A DNA stretch of 64,000 nt, from positions 248,001-312,000 of the forward strand of contig NZ_JQMJ01000004.1 in assembly GCF_000744655.1 (NCBI RefSeq). Direction: 5' to 3'. Of the stretch, positions 51,218 to 60,080 are shown piece after piece. How positions within the stretch are numbered: the first letter of the stretch is position 1; the number at the start of each line of letters is the position of its first letter. The stretch comes from Streptacidiphilus rugosus AM-16. GTDB taxonomy: Bacteria; Actinomycetota; Actinomycetes; Streptomycetales; Streptomycetaceae. The position numbers were made by a program, and so were the translations under genes. The notes under the pieces were generated by a model, which saw only the letters and a program-made list of their open reading frames with translations, made no database searches and had not been told where the DNA came from.

Positions 51218-52204
51218 TCAGGCGGACTGGCGCACCACCAGCTGAGTGCCCATCACGATCCGGCCCGGCGTCCGCCGGTGCACCAGATCCGCCACCAGTC
51301 GCGCGCCCATCGCCTCGACCGGCTGACGCACCGTCGTCAGCTGCGGGGTGGTGCGGCGCGCGATGGCCGCGTCGTCGAAGCCGACGAGCGCGATGTCGTC
51401 GGGCACCTTGATGCCGAGCCGGGTCAGCGCCCGCAGCGCGCCGGCCGCCATCGAGTCGGAGGCGGCGAACACGGCGTCCAGGCGCGGGTTGCGGTCCAGC
51501 AGCCGCAGCATCGCGTGCTCGCCCGAGGCCACGGTGAAGTCGCCCCTGGCCATCAGTTCCTGGCCGGACCCGAACTGCCGTACCGCGCTGCGGTATCCGG
51601 TGAGCCGGTCAACGCCGACGGCCATGTCCCCCGGGCCGGCGATGGTCGCGATCTGCCGGCGGCCCTGGACCTGCAGATGCCGGACCGCCTGGAGCGCCCC
51701 GCCGACGTTGTCGGCGTCGACGTACGGGAGCTCCGCGTCGCCCGGGGGGCGGCCCATGGAGACCACCGGCACGTCCGCCGCGCGCAGCAGCCGCGGGAGC
51801 GCGTCGTCGCCGCGCAGTCCGACCAGCAGCACGCCGTCCACGTGCCCGCCGCGCAGGAACCGGATGAGGGACGGACGGGAGTTCTGCCGCAGCGCGGTGA
51901 GCACCAGCAGCTCGCGCTCGTAGGGGGCGAGCGACTGCTCCACGGCGACCAGCAGCCGGGTGTAGAAGAGATCGGACTGACAGTGCAGCATGTCCTCGCA
52001 GACCACCACGGCGACCGCCCCCGTACTGCCGCCCCCGGCACGCGGCGCGCGCTGCCTCACGTAGCCCAGCTCGGCGACCGCCCGCTCCACCCTCGCCCGC
52101 GCGGGTCCGCTGACCCGGGTGGACCGGCTGAGCGCGCGGGAGGCGGTGGCGGTGGACACCCCTGCGTGCAGGGCGACTTCGGCGAGCGTCGGCCTGACAG
52201 TCAC
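51218..52204 (-). CDS. LacI-family regulator (CebR-like)
   Basis: A 328-residue repressor. HTH PTLAEVALHAGVSTATASRA at the N-terminus, then SRSTRVSGPARARVERAVAE, and a periplasmic-binding-like sensor domain (VAVVVCEDMLHCQSDLFYTR, DAVFAASDSMAAGALRALTR, ALVGFDDAAIA). GTG at 52204 has AAGGAGAGGAG. Its promoter contains a perfect TGGGAGCGCTCCCA box, the CebR target of Streptomyces cellulose genes, and so does the GH6-GH5 gap; it may be the local or a second CebR. Convergent with GH48, divergent from GH74. No cebEFG sugar importer is in the window. Confidence 0.88.
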   Translation of the reverse strand: MTVRPTLAEVALHAGVSTATASRALSRSTRVSGPARARVERAVAELGYVRQRAPRAGGGSTGAVAVVVCEDMLHCQSDLFYTRLLVAVEQSLAPYERELLVLTALRQNSRPSLIRFLRGGHVDGVLLVGLRGDDALPRLLRAADVPVVSMGRPPGDAELPYVDADNVGGALQAVRHLQVQGRRQIATIAGPGDMAVGVDRLTGYRSAVRQFGSGQELMARGDFTVASGEHAMLRLLDRNPRLDAVFAASDSMAAGALRALTRLGIKVPDDIALVGFDDAAIARRTTPQLTTVRQPVEAMGARLVADLVHRRTPGRIVMGTQLVVRQSA

Positions 52205-52239
52205 CGTCTTGTCTCCTCTCCTTGGAGGCTGGCAGCTCG

Positions 52240-52255
52240 TTGGGAGCGCTCCCAA
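52240..52255. promoter_or_regulatory. CebR-type box in the regulator/GH74 gap
   Basis: TTGGGAGCGCTCCCAA, a perfect 16-bp palindrome containing the CebR consensus TGGGAGCGCTCCCA. It is 36 bp upstream of the LacI gene start (autoregulation) and about 200 bp upstream of the GH74 start, in the same divergent gap. Confidence 0.85.
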
Positions 52256-52458
52256 TATGGAGCCATCAAGGCAAAGGGGCGTCAATACTCCGTGCTGCAT
52301 TTGATTCTTGAATGATCGTCAGTTCTCGGGCGGGTGCGCCGTGTAGCTTTCACGCGCGGCCACGCCGTTCGACGAGGTGGGCGCGGGCGCACATTGACCT
52401 GGACCCTTCAGGCTGTCTTCATGGGCCCCGCCGCGCCACCCCCGCGAAGGAGCCAGCC

Positions 52459-55236
52459 ATGCGCCATCGACCCATGAGACCCCTGGCGAGCCTGCTCGCG
52501 GCCGCCGGCGCCGTCGCCGCCCTCGGTCTCGCCCTGACCGCCGGACCGTCGTCTGCCGCCTCGTCCGCCTTGTCCGCCTCGTCGCCGTCGTACACCTGGA
52601 ACAACGTGCAGATCGGCGGCGGCGGCTTCGTGCCGGGCATCGTCTTCAACCAGTCGCAGCCCGGACTCGTCTACGCCCGCACCGACGTGGGCGGCGCGTA
52701 CCGGCAGGATCCCGGCACCAAGCAGTGGATCCCGCTGCTCGATTCGATCGGCTGGAACGACTGGAACCTCACCGGCGTGCTCAGTCTCGCCACCGACGCC
52801 GCCGACCCGAACCGCGTCTATGTGGCCGCCGGCAGCTACACCAACAGCTGGGACCCGAACGACGGCGCCATCCTGCGCTCCACCGACCAGGGCGCGACCT
52901 GGCAGCGCACCACGCTCCCCTTCAAGGTCGGCGGCAACATGCCGGGCCGGGGCATGGGCGAGCGGCTGACCATCGACCCGAACAACGACAAGGTCCTCTG
53001 GTTCGGCGCGGAGAGCGGCAACGGGCTGTGGCGCAGCGCCGACTACGGGGTCACCTGGGCCAAGGTCTCCGCCTTTCCCGACACCGGCCCCTACGCGCCC
53101 GTCCCCTCCGACACCACCGGCTACCAGAGCGACCCGGAAGGCGTCCTGTGGGAGGCCTTCGACAAGGGCAGCGGCACCGTCGACGGCGTCACCAGGACCA
53201 TGTTCGTCGGCGTCGCCGACCCGGCCCACAGCATCTACCGCTCCAACGACGGCGGTGTCACCTGGACGGCCGTCACCGGCCAGCCGACCGGCTTCATCCC
53301 GCACAAGGGCGTGCTCGACGCCTCCGGCGGCAACCTCTTCGTCGCGTACAGCGACACCGGCGGCCCCTACGACGGCGCGCACGGCGACGTGTGGAAGTAC
53401 GCGACAGGTACCGGGGCCTGGACCAAGGTCAGCCCGGTCCCTTCGACGGACACGAGCAACGACTGGTTCGGCTACAGCGGCCTCGCGGTGGACCCCGAGC
53501 ACCCGGGCACCGTCATGGTGACCGCGTACAGCTCCTGGTGGCCGGACACCCAGATCTGGCGCTCCACCGACAGCGGCGCGACCTGGAAACCCTTCTGGTC
53601 CTACAACGGCTACCCGACCAGGGTGGACCAGTACGCCGTCGACGCGAGCAGCGTCCCCTGGCTGACCTTCGGGACCACCCCCTCCGCACCGGAGGAGGCG
53701 CCGAAGCTGGGCTGGATGACGGAGGCCCTCGCGATCGACCCGTTCGATCCGAACCGGATGCTGTTCGGCACGGGCGCGACCCTGTACGGCACCGGCGACC
53801 TGACGGACTTCGACGCGGGGAGGAAGATCGCGATCGCCCCGGTCGTCAAGGGGCTGGAGGAGACCGCCGTCAACGGCCTGATCAGCCCGCCGACCGGCGC
53901 GCCGCTGCTCAGCGCGCTCGGCGACCTCGGCGGCTTCCGGCACACGGACGTCACCCAGGTCCCCTCGAAGATCTTCACCACACCGACCTTCACCACCTCG
54001 ACCGGCATCGACTTCGCGGAGGCGAATCCGAGCTGGATCGTCCGCGTCGGCGACCTTGCCTCGGGCTCGACGGACAAGCACATCGGCTTCTCCACGGACG
54101 ACGGCGCGGACTGGTTCGCCCCTGGCAGCGAACCGAGCGGGGTGACCGGAGGCGGCACGGTGGCGATCGCCGCCGACGGCAACACCACGGTCTGGAGTCC
54201 GACGGGCACCGGCGTCTACCACTCGGCGGGCTTCGGCACCTCCTGGGCGGCCTCCACCGGCATCCCCGCGGGCGCGACGGTCCAGGCCGACCGGTCGGAC
54301 CCGAAGACCTTCTACGGCTTCTCCGGCGGTTCCTTCTACGTCTCCACCGACGCGGGCGCGACCTTCCGCGCCACGGGCGCGGTCGGGCTCCCGACAGTGG
54401 GCAACGTCCGTTTCAAGGCCCTGCCGGGCGTCAAGGGCGACATCTGGCTGGCCGGCGGCGCCACAACGGCGAACGCCTACGGCCTGTGGCACTCGACCGA
54501 CGGCGGTGCGAACTTCGCCCGCGTGGCGGGCGTGGACCAGGCGGACGCGATCGGCTTCGGCAAGGCCGCCCCCGGCAGCGGCTATCCGACGCTCTACGCC
54601 AGCGCGCAGATCGGCGGGGTGCGCGGCATCTTCCGCTCGGACACCGCGGGCGCCGACTGGGTCCGCATCAACGACGACCAGCATCAGTGGGGTTGGACGG
54701 GCGCGGCGATCACGGGCGACCCGCGCGTCTACGGGCGGGTCTACCTGAGCACGAACGGCCGGGGCATCATCTACGGCGATCAGGTCGGCGGCGGCGCGAC
54801 GGGCTCGGCGACCGCCTCGCCGTCCTCTGCCCCGTCCACCTCGCCGTCCTCCTCGCCCTCGGCGAGCGCCTCCCCCTCACCCTCTCCCTCCGGCTCGGCC
54901 ACGACCGGAACCGGGTGCGAGGTGGACTACGGCGTCAGCAGCAGTTGGGCGGGCGGCTTCGGCGCGAACGTGACACTCGTCAACCACGGCACGACACCGG
55001 TCAACGGCTGGACGGTCGGCTGGAGCTTCCCGAACGGCCAGACCGTCAGCCAGCTCTGGAACGGGAGTTACTCCCAGTCCGGCAGCACGGTGAGCGTCAC
55101 GAACCTCTCCTACAACGGCACGATCGCCGCCGGCGGCTCCACCTCGTTCGGCTTCAACGGCACCTGGACCGGCAGCAACAACCCACCCACCGCCATCACC
55201 CTGAACGGCGCCTCCTGTGCCCTCCGAACGTCCTGA
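52459..55236 (+). CDS. GH74 xyloglucanase with C-terminal CBM2
   Basis: A 925-residue secreted enzyme. Signal peptide of about 33 residues; GH74 tandem propellers from about 43 to 775, with QIGGGGFVPGIVFNQSQPGL near 51, ARTDVGGAYR near 73 and LLSALGDLGGFRH near 490 carrying the two likely catalytic Asp; a Ser/Pro linker at about 780-825; CBM2 at the end (YGVSSSWAGGFGANVTLVNH). It should cut the glucan backbone of xyloglucan. ATG at 52459 with GAAGGAG. Confidence 0.92.
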   Translation: MRHRPMRPLASLLAAAGAVAALGLALTAGPSSAASSALSASSPSYTWNNVQIGGGGFVPGIVFNQSQPGLVYARTDVGGAYRQDPGTKQWIPLLDSIGWNDWNLTGVLSLATDAADPNRVYVAAGSYTNSWDPNDGAILRSTDQGATWQRTTLPFKVGGNMPGRGMGERLTIDPNNDKVLWFGAESGNGLWRSADYGVTWAKVSAFPDTGPYAPVPSDTTGYQSDPEGVLWEAFDKGSGTVDGVTRTMFVGVADPAHSIYRSNDGGVTWTAVTGQPTGFIPHKGVLDASGGNLFVAYSDTGGPYDGAHGDVWKYATGTGAWTKVSPVPSTDTSNDWFGYSGLAVDPEHPGTVMVTAYSSWWPDTQIWRSTDSGATWKPFWSYNGYPTRVDQYAVDASSVPWLTFGTTPSAPEEAPKLGWMTEALAIDPFDPNRMLFGTGATLYGTGDLTDFDAGRKIAIAPVVKGLEETAVNGLISPPTGAPLLSALGDLGGFRHTDVTQVPSKIFTTPTFTTSTGIDFAEANPSWIVRVGDLASGSTDKHIGFSTDDGADWFAPGSEPSGVTGGGTVAIAADGNTTVWSPTGTGVYHSAGFGTSWAASTGIPAGATVQADRSDPKTFYGFSGGSFYVSTDAGATFRATGAVGLPTVGNVRFKALPGVKGDIWLAGGATTANAYGLWHSTDGGANFARVAGVDQADAIGFGKAAPGSGYPTLYASAQIGGVRGIFRSDTAGADWVRINDDQHQWGWTGAAITGDPRVYGRVYLSTNGRGIIYGDQVGGGATGSATASPSSAPSTSPSSSPSASASPSPSPSGSATTGTGCEVDYGVSSSWAGGFGANVTLVNHGTTPVNGWTVGWSFPNGQTVSQLWNGSYSQSGSTVSVTNLSYNGTIAAGGSTSFGFNGTWTGSNNPPTAITLNGASCALRTS

Positions 55237-55253
55237 CGCCACACCTCAGCCGT

Positions 55254-55283
55254 GCCGCCCGGGAGCACTCGCTCCCGGGCGGC
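55254..55283 (+). terminator. Hairpin after the GH74 gene
   Basis: Perfect 13-bp stem GCCGCCCGGGAGC / GCTCCCGGGCGGC with a 4-nt loop, 17 bp after the stop; one of the strongest hairpins in the window. Confidence 0.8.
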
Positions 55284-55350
55284 CGGTCACGTTCCCGCGG
55301 CCACCTCGCCCTGCCTTCGCACCGGCCCCCTTCGGCTGTGGGCCGCGGAC

Positions 55351-55884
55351 TCAGACCCAGGTGTAGTTCCGGTCGGTGACGGCGGGCAGCCCCGCGTCGA
55401 GGACCGGGGCGTCGGGATGCGGGAGCGCGGCAAGGGCGGGACCGATCGGCGGGAAGATCGACAACGAGGCCGCTCGGCGGTAGTCGATCCACTCCACGAA
55501 GCCGGTCTCGGTGCTGCCGTCGGGCTGTTCGTCGTACTCCTCGGTGGCGAGCCGGGACCGGACGCCTTCGGTGATGTGGAGGCGGTAGATCAGGTGGAGC
55601 TTGCGCGGCGGTGGTGTCGGGCCGGGGCGGTTCACGCGCTGGTCGACGACCCACAACAGCTGCGGGGTGGTGTGGTGGCCGGGCGTGAGGGCGAGCTCCT
55701 CCTCGAGCTCGCGGGCGAGGGCGTCGAGCAGATCCTCCCCCGCCTCCACGTTGCCGCCGGGAGGCGTGTAGTGGACGGAGGCGGGGCGCTCGCGGCGGAG
55801 CAGCGCGATCCGCTCACCGCAGAAGACCAGCGCCCCGGTCCGGATCCGCAGTGTGCCGAACGGGGTGGGTGCGTGCTCTGTCAT
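55351..55884 (-). CDS. Nudix hydrolase
   Basis: A 177-residue NTP or nucleotide-sugar pyrophosphatase. The Nudix box GGNVEAGEDLLDALARELEE then EL is near residue 43, with all key Glu. The N-terminus FGTLRIRTGALVFCGERIAL is typical. Substrate not predictable. ATG at 55884; earlier in-frame codons enter low-similarity sequence. Convergent with GH74, separated by the hairpin. Confidence 0.88.
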   Translation of the reverse strand: MTEHAPTPFGTLRIRTGALVFCGERIALLRRERPASVHYTPPGGNVEAGEDLLDALARELEEELALTPGHHTTPQLLWVVDQRVNRPGPTPPPRKLHLIYRLHITEGVRSRLATEEYDEQPDGSTETGFVEWIDYRRAASLSIFPPIGPALAALPHPDAPVLDAGLPAVTDRNYTWV

Positions 55885-56115
55885 GCACCCAGCACACCAC
55901 AGCGGCGGGCGTCGGCAGCGGGTTTTTCGCGGCTGGCCAGGCAGAACCGACACCCGGTCACAAATGGCCGGTGGGATGACCTGGCCGCTGGTGCGCCGCG
56001 CGCAGCATGATCGGTGACCGAACGTCGGCCGGGCACCGACCGCCGGGCCGATGCCGCACCACGATGTGGACGATCGCAGCGCTTCCGGGCTGCGACGAGA
56101 CGAGGGAGCACATAC

Positions 56116-57111
56116 GTGCGCGTCATGCGAAAGGTCCTGCTGCCGGTCGCGGCGGCGGGCCTGATCACCCTGACCGCTCCGGGGGTGGGCCAAGGGGCCA
56201 CGCCCGGACCGGAGTTGCAGGCTGCGGCGACGGTCGCGGTCACCGCCGCGGACTCGGGCGCGGGGTCCGCGGCGGCCTCGCAGGCCTACTGGACCCCGCA
56301 GCGCATGCGGAAGGCGACCCCGCTCGACCTGCTGCCGTCCGGCGCCGCACTCACCGCCACGTCCCCGGCGCCCGCGGTCGCCGGCAGGCCCGCGTCCGTT
56401 CCGCCGCAGCCGGCGGAGCGCACGGCGGGCGGCCCGGCGCGGCCGTCGCCGCAGACGGTCTTCGCGTCGTCGGCGGCGGGCCGGGTGTTCTTCCACAACC
56501 CCAGGAACGGGGCCGACTACTCCTGCTCGGCGAGTGCGCTGAACAGCCCCTCCCGACAGCTGGTCGTCACCGCCGGCCACTGTGTGCACGGGGGACGCGG
56601 CGGCACCTGGATGACCAAGTGGGTGTACGTGCCGGACTACCACAACGGCACGGCCCCCTACGGGGTCTTCGCGGCGAAGTCGTTCCGCGCCTTCCAGGCG
56701 TGGATCACGTCGAGCAGCCTCGCCCGCGACGTCGCGATGGTGACCACCTGGCCGAACAACGGCAGGAAGCTGGTCAACGTGACCGGCGGCAACGGCCTCA
56801 GCTGGAACGCGAGCCGCACCACGCCCGTGGCCGTGCTCGGCTACCCGAGCAACTACTACCAGGCTCAGGTCCAGATGTACTGCACCGGCTGGACCGGTCC
56901 CGAGCGGGGCACCACCCGGGTCCAGATCCACTGCCGCTACGGCCAGGGCGCCAGCGGCGGCCCGTGGCTGCGCTCGTACAACACCAGCAGCCGGCTCGGC
57001 TACGTCGACGGGGTGACCAGCACGGTCACCCTGAGCACGGGGTGGGACCAGAGCCCCTACTTCGACACCGCCGTCGCCGCCCTCTACAAGGCGCAGGGTT
57101 CGCTGACCTGA
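56116..57111 (+). CDS. Secreted trypsin-like serine protease
   Basis: A 331-residue exported protease. Signal-like segment VLLPVAAAGLITLTAPGVGQ after a short basic start; a Pro/Ala-rich propeptide to about 110; then the chymotrypsin-fold domain with TAGHC (His near 155), LARDVAMV (Asp near 205) and QGASGGPW (Ser near 279). Cysteines in YSCSAS and GHC probably pair. GTG at 56116 is chosen for GAGGGA upstream and closeness to the signal; a more upstream ATG at 56014 gives a long Arg-rich lead. Confidence 0.85.
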   Translation: MRVMRKVLLPVAAAGLITLTAPGVGQGATPGPELQAAATVAVTAADSGAGSAAASQAYWTPQRMRKATPLDLLPSGAALTATSPAPAVAGRPASVPPQPAERTAGGPARPSPQTVFASSAAGRVFFHNPRNGADYSCSASALNSPSRQLVVTAGHCVHGGRGGTWMTKWVYVPDYHNGTAPYGVFAAKSFRAFQAWITSSSLARDVAMVTTWPNNGRKLVNVTGGNGLSWNASRTTPVAVLGYPSNYYQAQVQMYCTGWTGPERGTTRVQIHCRYGQGASGGPWLRSYNTSSRLGYVDGVTSTVTLSTGWDQSPYFDTAVAALYKAQGSLT

Positions 57112-57157
57112 CGCCCCGCGCGTAGCGGGCAAGATCCTTACCCGCTACGCTTCGCGC

Positions 57158-57409
57158 GTGTCCCGATCGAAGATCAAGAAGGCCCTCCTGCTCTCCCGCC
57201 AGGACGCCGCCTGCAGCGCCGCCGTCGCCATCGCCTTCGGCATCGTCATCGGCATGCCGTGGCAGGACTGGCTCCTGCTGGCCGTCGCCCTGGCGGTCGG
57301 AGCGGTCGGCTACAACCTCTGGCTCACCCGCCACCCCCACGTCCAGGCCCGCCGCATCGCCAAACGGACCGCGCGCCGCACCCGCCGCACCGGCGCCCGC
57401 TCGCGCTGA
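57158..57409 (+). CDS. Small membrane protein of unknown function
   Basis: An 83-residue protein with two membrane segments (AACSAAVAIAFGIVIGMPW, LLLAVALAVGAVGYNLWL) and a very basic C-terminus ending RRTRRTGARSR. Start GTG at 57158. No family recognised. It lies 46 bp after the protease gene on the same strand and may be cotranscribed. Confidence 0.6.
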   Translation: MSRSKIKKALLLSRQDAACSAAVAIAFGIVIGMPWQDWLLLAVALAVGAVGYNLWLTRHPHVQARRIAKRTARRTRRTGARSR

Positions 57410-57425
57410 CCACGCCCACCCCACA

Positions 57426-57456
57426 GGGGCCCGCCGCTTCAGAGCGGCGGGGCCCC
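57426..57456. terminator. Hairpin between convergent genes
   Basis: Arms GGGGCCC-GCCGCT and AGCGGCGGGGCCCC (one bulge) with a 4-nt loop, then CTTCT. Serves the small membrane gene and possibly the GH6 gene from the other side. Confidence 0.7.
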
Positions 57457-57484
57457 TTCTGAGCACTGACCTGCGGACGGCTCG

Positions 57485-59755
57485 TCAGGAGGCCGTGCAG
57501 GTCAGCGTCGGCGCGGCGTTGGTGCCGCTGTACGTCGCACCGAAGCCGAAGCTGGTGTTGCCGCCGACGGCGATGGCGTTGTTGTAGCTCATGTTGGCCG
57601 CCGTCACCGTCGACCCGGACTGGGTGTAGGTGGCGTTCCACATGTTCGAGACCGTCTGGTTGCCGCCGAAGCTCCAGACGACCCGCCAGGTGGTGGTCGG
57701 CTTGCTGCCGGTGTTGGTGATCGTGACGTTGGCGTTGAAGCCGCTGCCCCAGTCACTGCTGATGGAGTAGGTCGCGGTGCACCCGGCGCTGCCGCCGGAG
57801 GAGGCCGACGTGGTCGCGCTGACCGCCGAGGAGGCCGCCGAGACGTTGCCCGCCGCGTCCTGCGCCGTGACCGTGTAGCTGTAGGCGGTGGACGCCGACA
57901 GACCGGTGTCCGTGTAGCTGGTGCCGCTCGTCACCATCGCGACCTTCGTACCGCCCCGGTAGACGTTGTACGCCGTCACGCCCACGTTGTCCGTCGACGC
58001 CGTCCAGGACAGGGAGACGCTGCTCGACGTCGTCCCGGTGACGGTCAGAGCGCCGGGAACGCTCGGCGGGGTGGTGTCGCCGCCGGAGGAGGCCGACGTG
58101 GTCGCACTGACCGCCGAGGAGGCCACCGAGACGTTGCCCGCCGCGTCCTGCGCCGTGACCGTGTAGCTGTAGGCGGTGGACGCCGACAGACCGGTGTCCG
58201 TGTAGCTCGTGCCGCTCGTCACCGTCGCGACCTTCGTACCGCCCCGGTAGACGTTGTACGCCGTCACGCCCACGTTGTCCGTCGACGCCGTCCAGGACAG
58301 CGAGACGCTGCTCGACGTGGTCGCGGTGACCTTCAGGCCGCCGGGAACGCTCGGCGGGGTGGTGTCGCCGCCGGAGGAGGCGCCCAGGGTCGGGTAGGCG
58401 TTGCCGACCAGCTGCTGGAACTGCGCCGCGAACCACTGCCCGGCGGGGACGTCGTAGCCGGGGATGGCGTCGGTCGGGTAGGTGCCGCCGTTGCCGTCGG
58501 TCTGGGTGCCGTTGGGGTCGCAGTGCGGGTCGCCGTGGCTGTGCGTGGCGGTCGGGTAGTCGCCGTCCGACTCGCCCGGAGGCTTGACCCAGATGAAGGC
58601 GATGATCGGGTCGCTGCTGCCGTACGGCTGCGCCGTCGGGCGGGCGCCGATGCCGGCTCCGTTGACGTTGCACCAGTCGCCGCGGAACGGGCGCTGGTCG
58701 ACCTTGTTCGCCGCGACGTACGTGTCGACCGTGGTCGGCGAGGAGTTGAGCGCCGTCGGCCGGGCGGAGCCGCCCCAGCCGTTCCTGGAGGTGTCGATGA
58801 GCATGCCCACCGAGCTCGGGAAGCCGGCCGACACCAGGGAGGCGTGCATCGCCTCGTCGTAGGTGTGCTCGTCGAAGTACGGGTTGTACTGGTAGAACTT
58901 CGCCGAGTCGAGCGGGTTGCCGCCGACCTGCAGCGTGGAGTTGGGCAGGAACGGCTCGTCGAGCGGAGTGGTGTTGGCGGTGTCGCTGACGAAGCCGTCG
59001 ACGCTGGAGATGCCGGCCGTCGTCGCCTTGGCGACCTTCGCGAACTCCTGGGCCGCCGGGCCCATGTTGCTGGACCAGCCGAGCCAGCCGGAGTGGCCGA
59101 TGTCCAGGTAGTTGTAGACGTTCGGTATCGCGTGCAGCTTGTTGAGCGTGTACTCCACGCCCGTCTCGTAGTACGGCGTGGCCGTCTGGCAGGCGGCCTT
59201 GCTCTGGTTGGTGACGGCGTTCGGCAGCGAGTCCGGCTCGATGATCGCCGCGATCCTGATGTTGCTGTACTTGCTGTTCCCCAGGATGGCCGCGATCGGG
59301 TCGACGTACTGCGACTCGTACTCGGTGAGCCCGGCGGCGGTCGCCGGGATCTCGCCGTTGGAGGCGAGCGCCGCGCAGTCCCGGCCGGGAAGGTCGTAGA
59401 TGACGACCTCGAACAGGTTCGCGCCGCTCGCCACCGCGTTGTCGAGCTGGGCCTGCAGGCCGCGGTGGGTGCTGTCGCCGGCGATGGCGCCGATGTGGTC
59501 CATCCAGATCGAGGTCTGGTAGCCGGAGACCTTCGCCTCGGCCGTGCCCAGGGTGCCGCCGTCGGCGCTCGCCTGGGAGTTCACCTCGGCGACGTAGTCG
59601 GGGTTGAGATACGGGGTAGCCCCGACAAAGGGGTTGGCCAGGTGGGTGACCGCGGCGTGCGCCGACTGTGCCGCCGCGACCGGGACGAGCCAGGCCGCGC
59701 CGAGCGCTGCGGCCGCGGCCGCCACACGCAGTCTGCGCAAGGGTGGGTGCGCCAC
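57485..59755 (-). CDS. GH6 cellobiohydrolase with two FN3 domains and CBM2
   Basis: A 756-residue secreted exo-cellulase acting from non-reducing ends. Signal peptide of about 35 residues; GH6 at about 37-455 with YDLPGRDCAALASNGE (Asp121 and the likely acid Asp126) and IIEPDSLPN (Asp175); two nearly identical FN3 domains at about 458-648; CBM2 at the C-terminus (ATYSISSDWGSGFNANVTIT). The long GH6 loops fit a cellobiohydrolase rather than an endoglucanase. Start GTG at 59755 with AGAGAGG. A one-mismatch CebR box lies 33 bp upstream. Confidence 0.93.
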   Translation of the reverse strand: MAHPPLRRLRVAAAAAALGAAWLVPVAAAQSAHAAVTHLANPFVGATPYLNPDYVAEVNSQASADGGTLGTAEAKVSGYQTSIWMDHIGAIAGDSTHRGLQAQLDNAVASGANLFEVVIYDLPGRDCAALASNGEIPATAAGLTEYESQYVDPIAAILGNSKYSNIRIAAIIEPDSLPNAVTNQSKAACQTATPYYETGVEYTLNKLHAIPNVYNYLDIGHSGWLGWSSNMGPAAQEFAKVAKATTAGISSVDGFVSDTANTTPLDEPFLPNSTLQVGGNPLDSAKFYQYNPYFDEHTYDEAMHASLVSAGFPSSVGMLIDTSRNGWGGSARPTALNSSPTTVDTYVAANKVDQRPFRGDWCNVNGAGIGARPTAQPYGSSDPIIAFIWVKPPGESDGDYPTATHSHGDPHCDPNGTQTDGNGGTYPTDAIPGYDVPAGQWFAAQFQQLVGNAYPTLGASSGGDTTPPSVPGGLKVTATTSSSVSLSWTASTDNVGVTAYNVYRGGTKVATVTSGTSYTDTGLSASTAYSYTVTAQDAAGNVSVASSAVSATTSASSGGDTTPPSVPGALTVTGTTSSSVSLSWTASTDNVGVTAYNVYRGGTKVAMVTSGTSYTDTGLSASTAYSYTVTAQDAAGNVSAASSAVSATTSASSGGSAGCTATYSISSDWGSGFNANVTITNTGSKPTTTWRVVWSFGGNQTVSNMWNATYTQSGSTVTAANMSYNNAIAVGGNTSFGFGATYSGTNAAPTLTCTAS
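57791..58366. repeat. 288-bp tandem duplication encoding the two FN3 domains
   Basis: Units 57791-58078 and 58079-58366, nearly identical at the base level; the 96-residue products differ at only about five residues. A recent duplication that lengthens the spacer between catalytic and binding domains. Confidence 0.85.
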
Positions 59756-59787
59756 TGTGTACTGCCTCTCTGTGGACGGAAGGACGA

Positions 59788-59801
59788 TGGGAGCGGTCCC
59801 A
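59788..59801. promoter_or_regulatory. CebR-type box, GH6 proximal
   Basis: TGGGAGCGGTCCCA, one mismatch from TGGGAGCGCTCCCA, 33 bp upstream of the GH6 start. Placed where a repressor would block initiation. Confidence 0.75.
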
Positions 59802-59886
59802 GATCAGCCGGAGTTCCGGAGGGGATTTCCCGGAACGGCGACTGTCGGAAACAGCGGGACCGCACCCGTCATCGGAACGGGGAGGG

Positions 59887-59900
59887 TGGGAGCGCTCCCA
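59887..59900. promoter_or_regulatory. CebR-type box, central perfect copy
   Basis: TGGGAGCGCTCCCA, an exact match, midway in the divergent GH6-GH5 gap. The rest of 59756-60080 holds no gene. Confidence 0.88.
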
Positions 59901-60023
59901 ATCGTTGACCGCATCCGACGGACCGTCAAGAGTCTTGACCGTGGCCAGGAAAGTTCCACCGACCTTCGCACGATCCCTGTCCCCCGACCGCTCCCTGTCG
60001 CTACCTTGGGCGGCGGGCAGGCG

Positions 60024-60037
60024 TGGGAGCGCTTCCG
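60024..60037. promoter_or_regulatory. CebR-type box, GH5 proximal
   Basis: TGGGAGCGCTTCCG, two mismatches from the consensus, 44 bp upstream of the GH5 start. A weaker site, probably filled together with the central one. Confidence 0.65.
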
Positions 60038-60080
60038 ATTCGGGTCCACCACCTCGAAGTCATGAAGGAGCGTCATCTCC

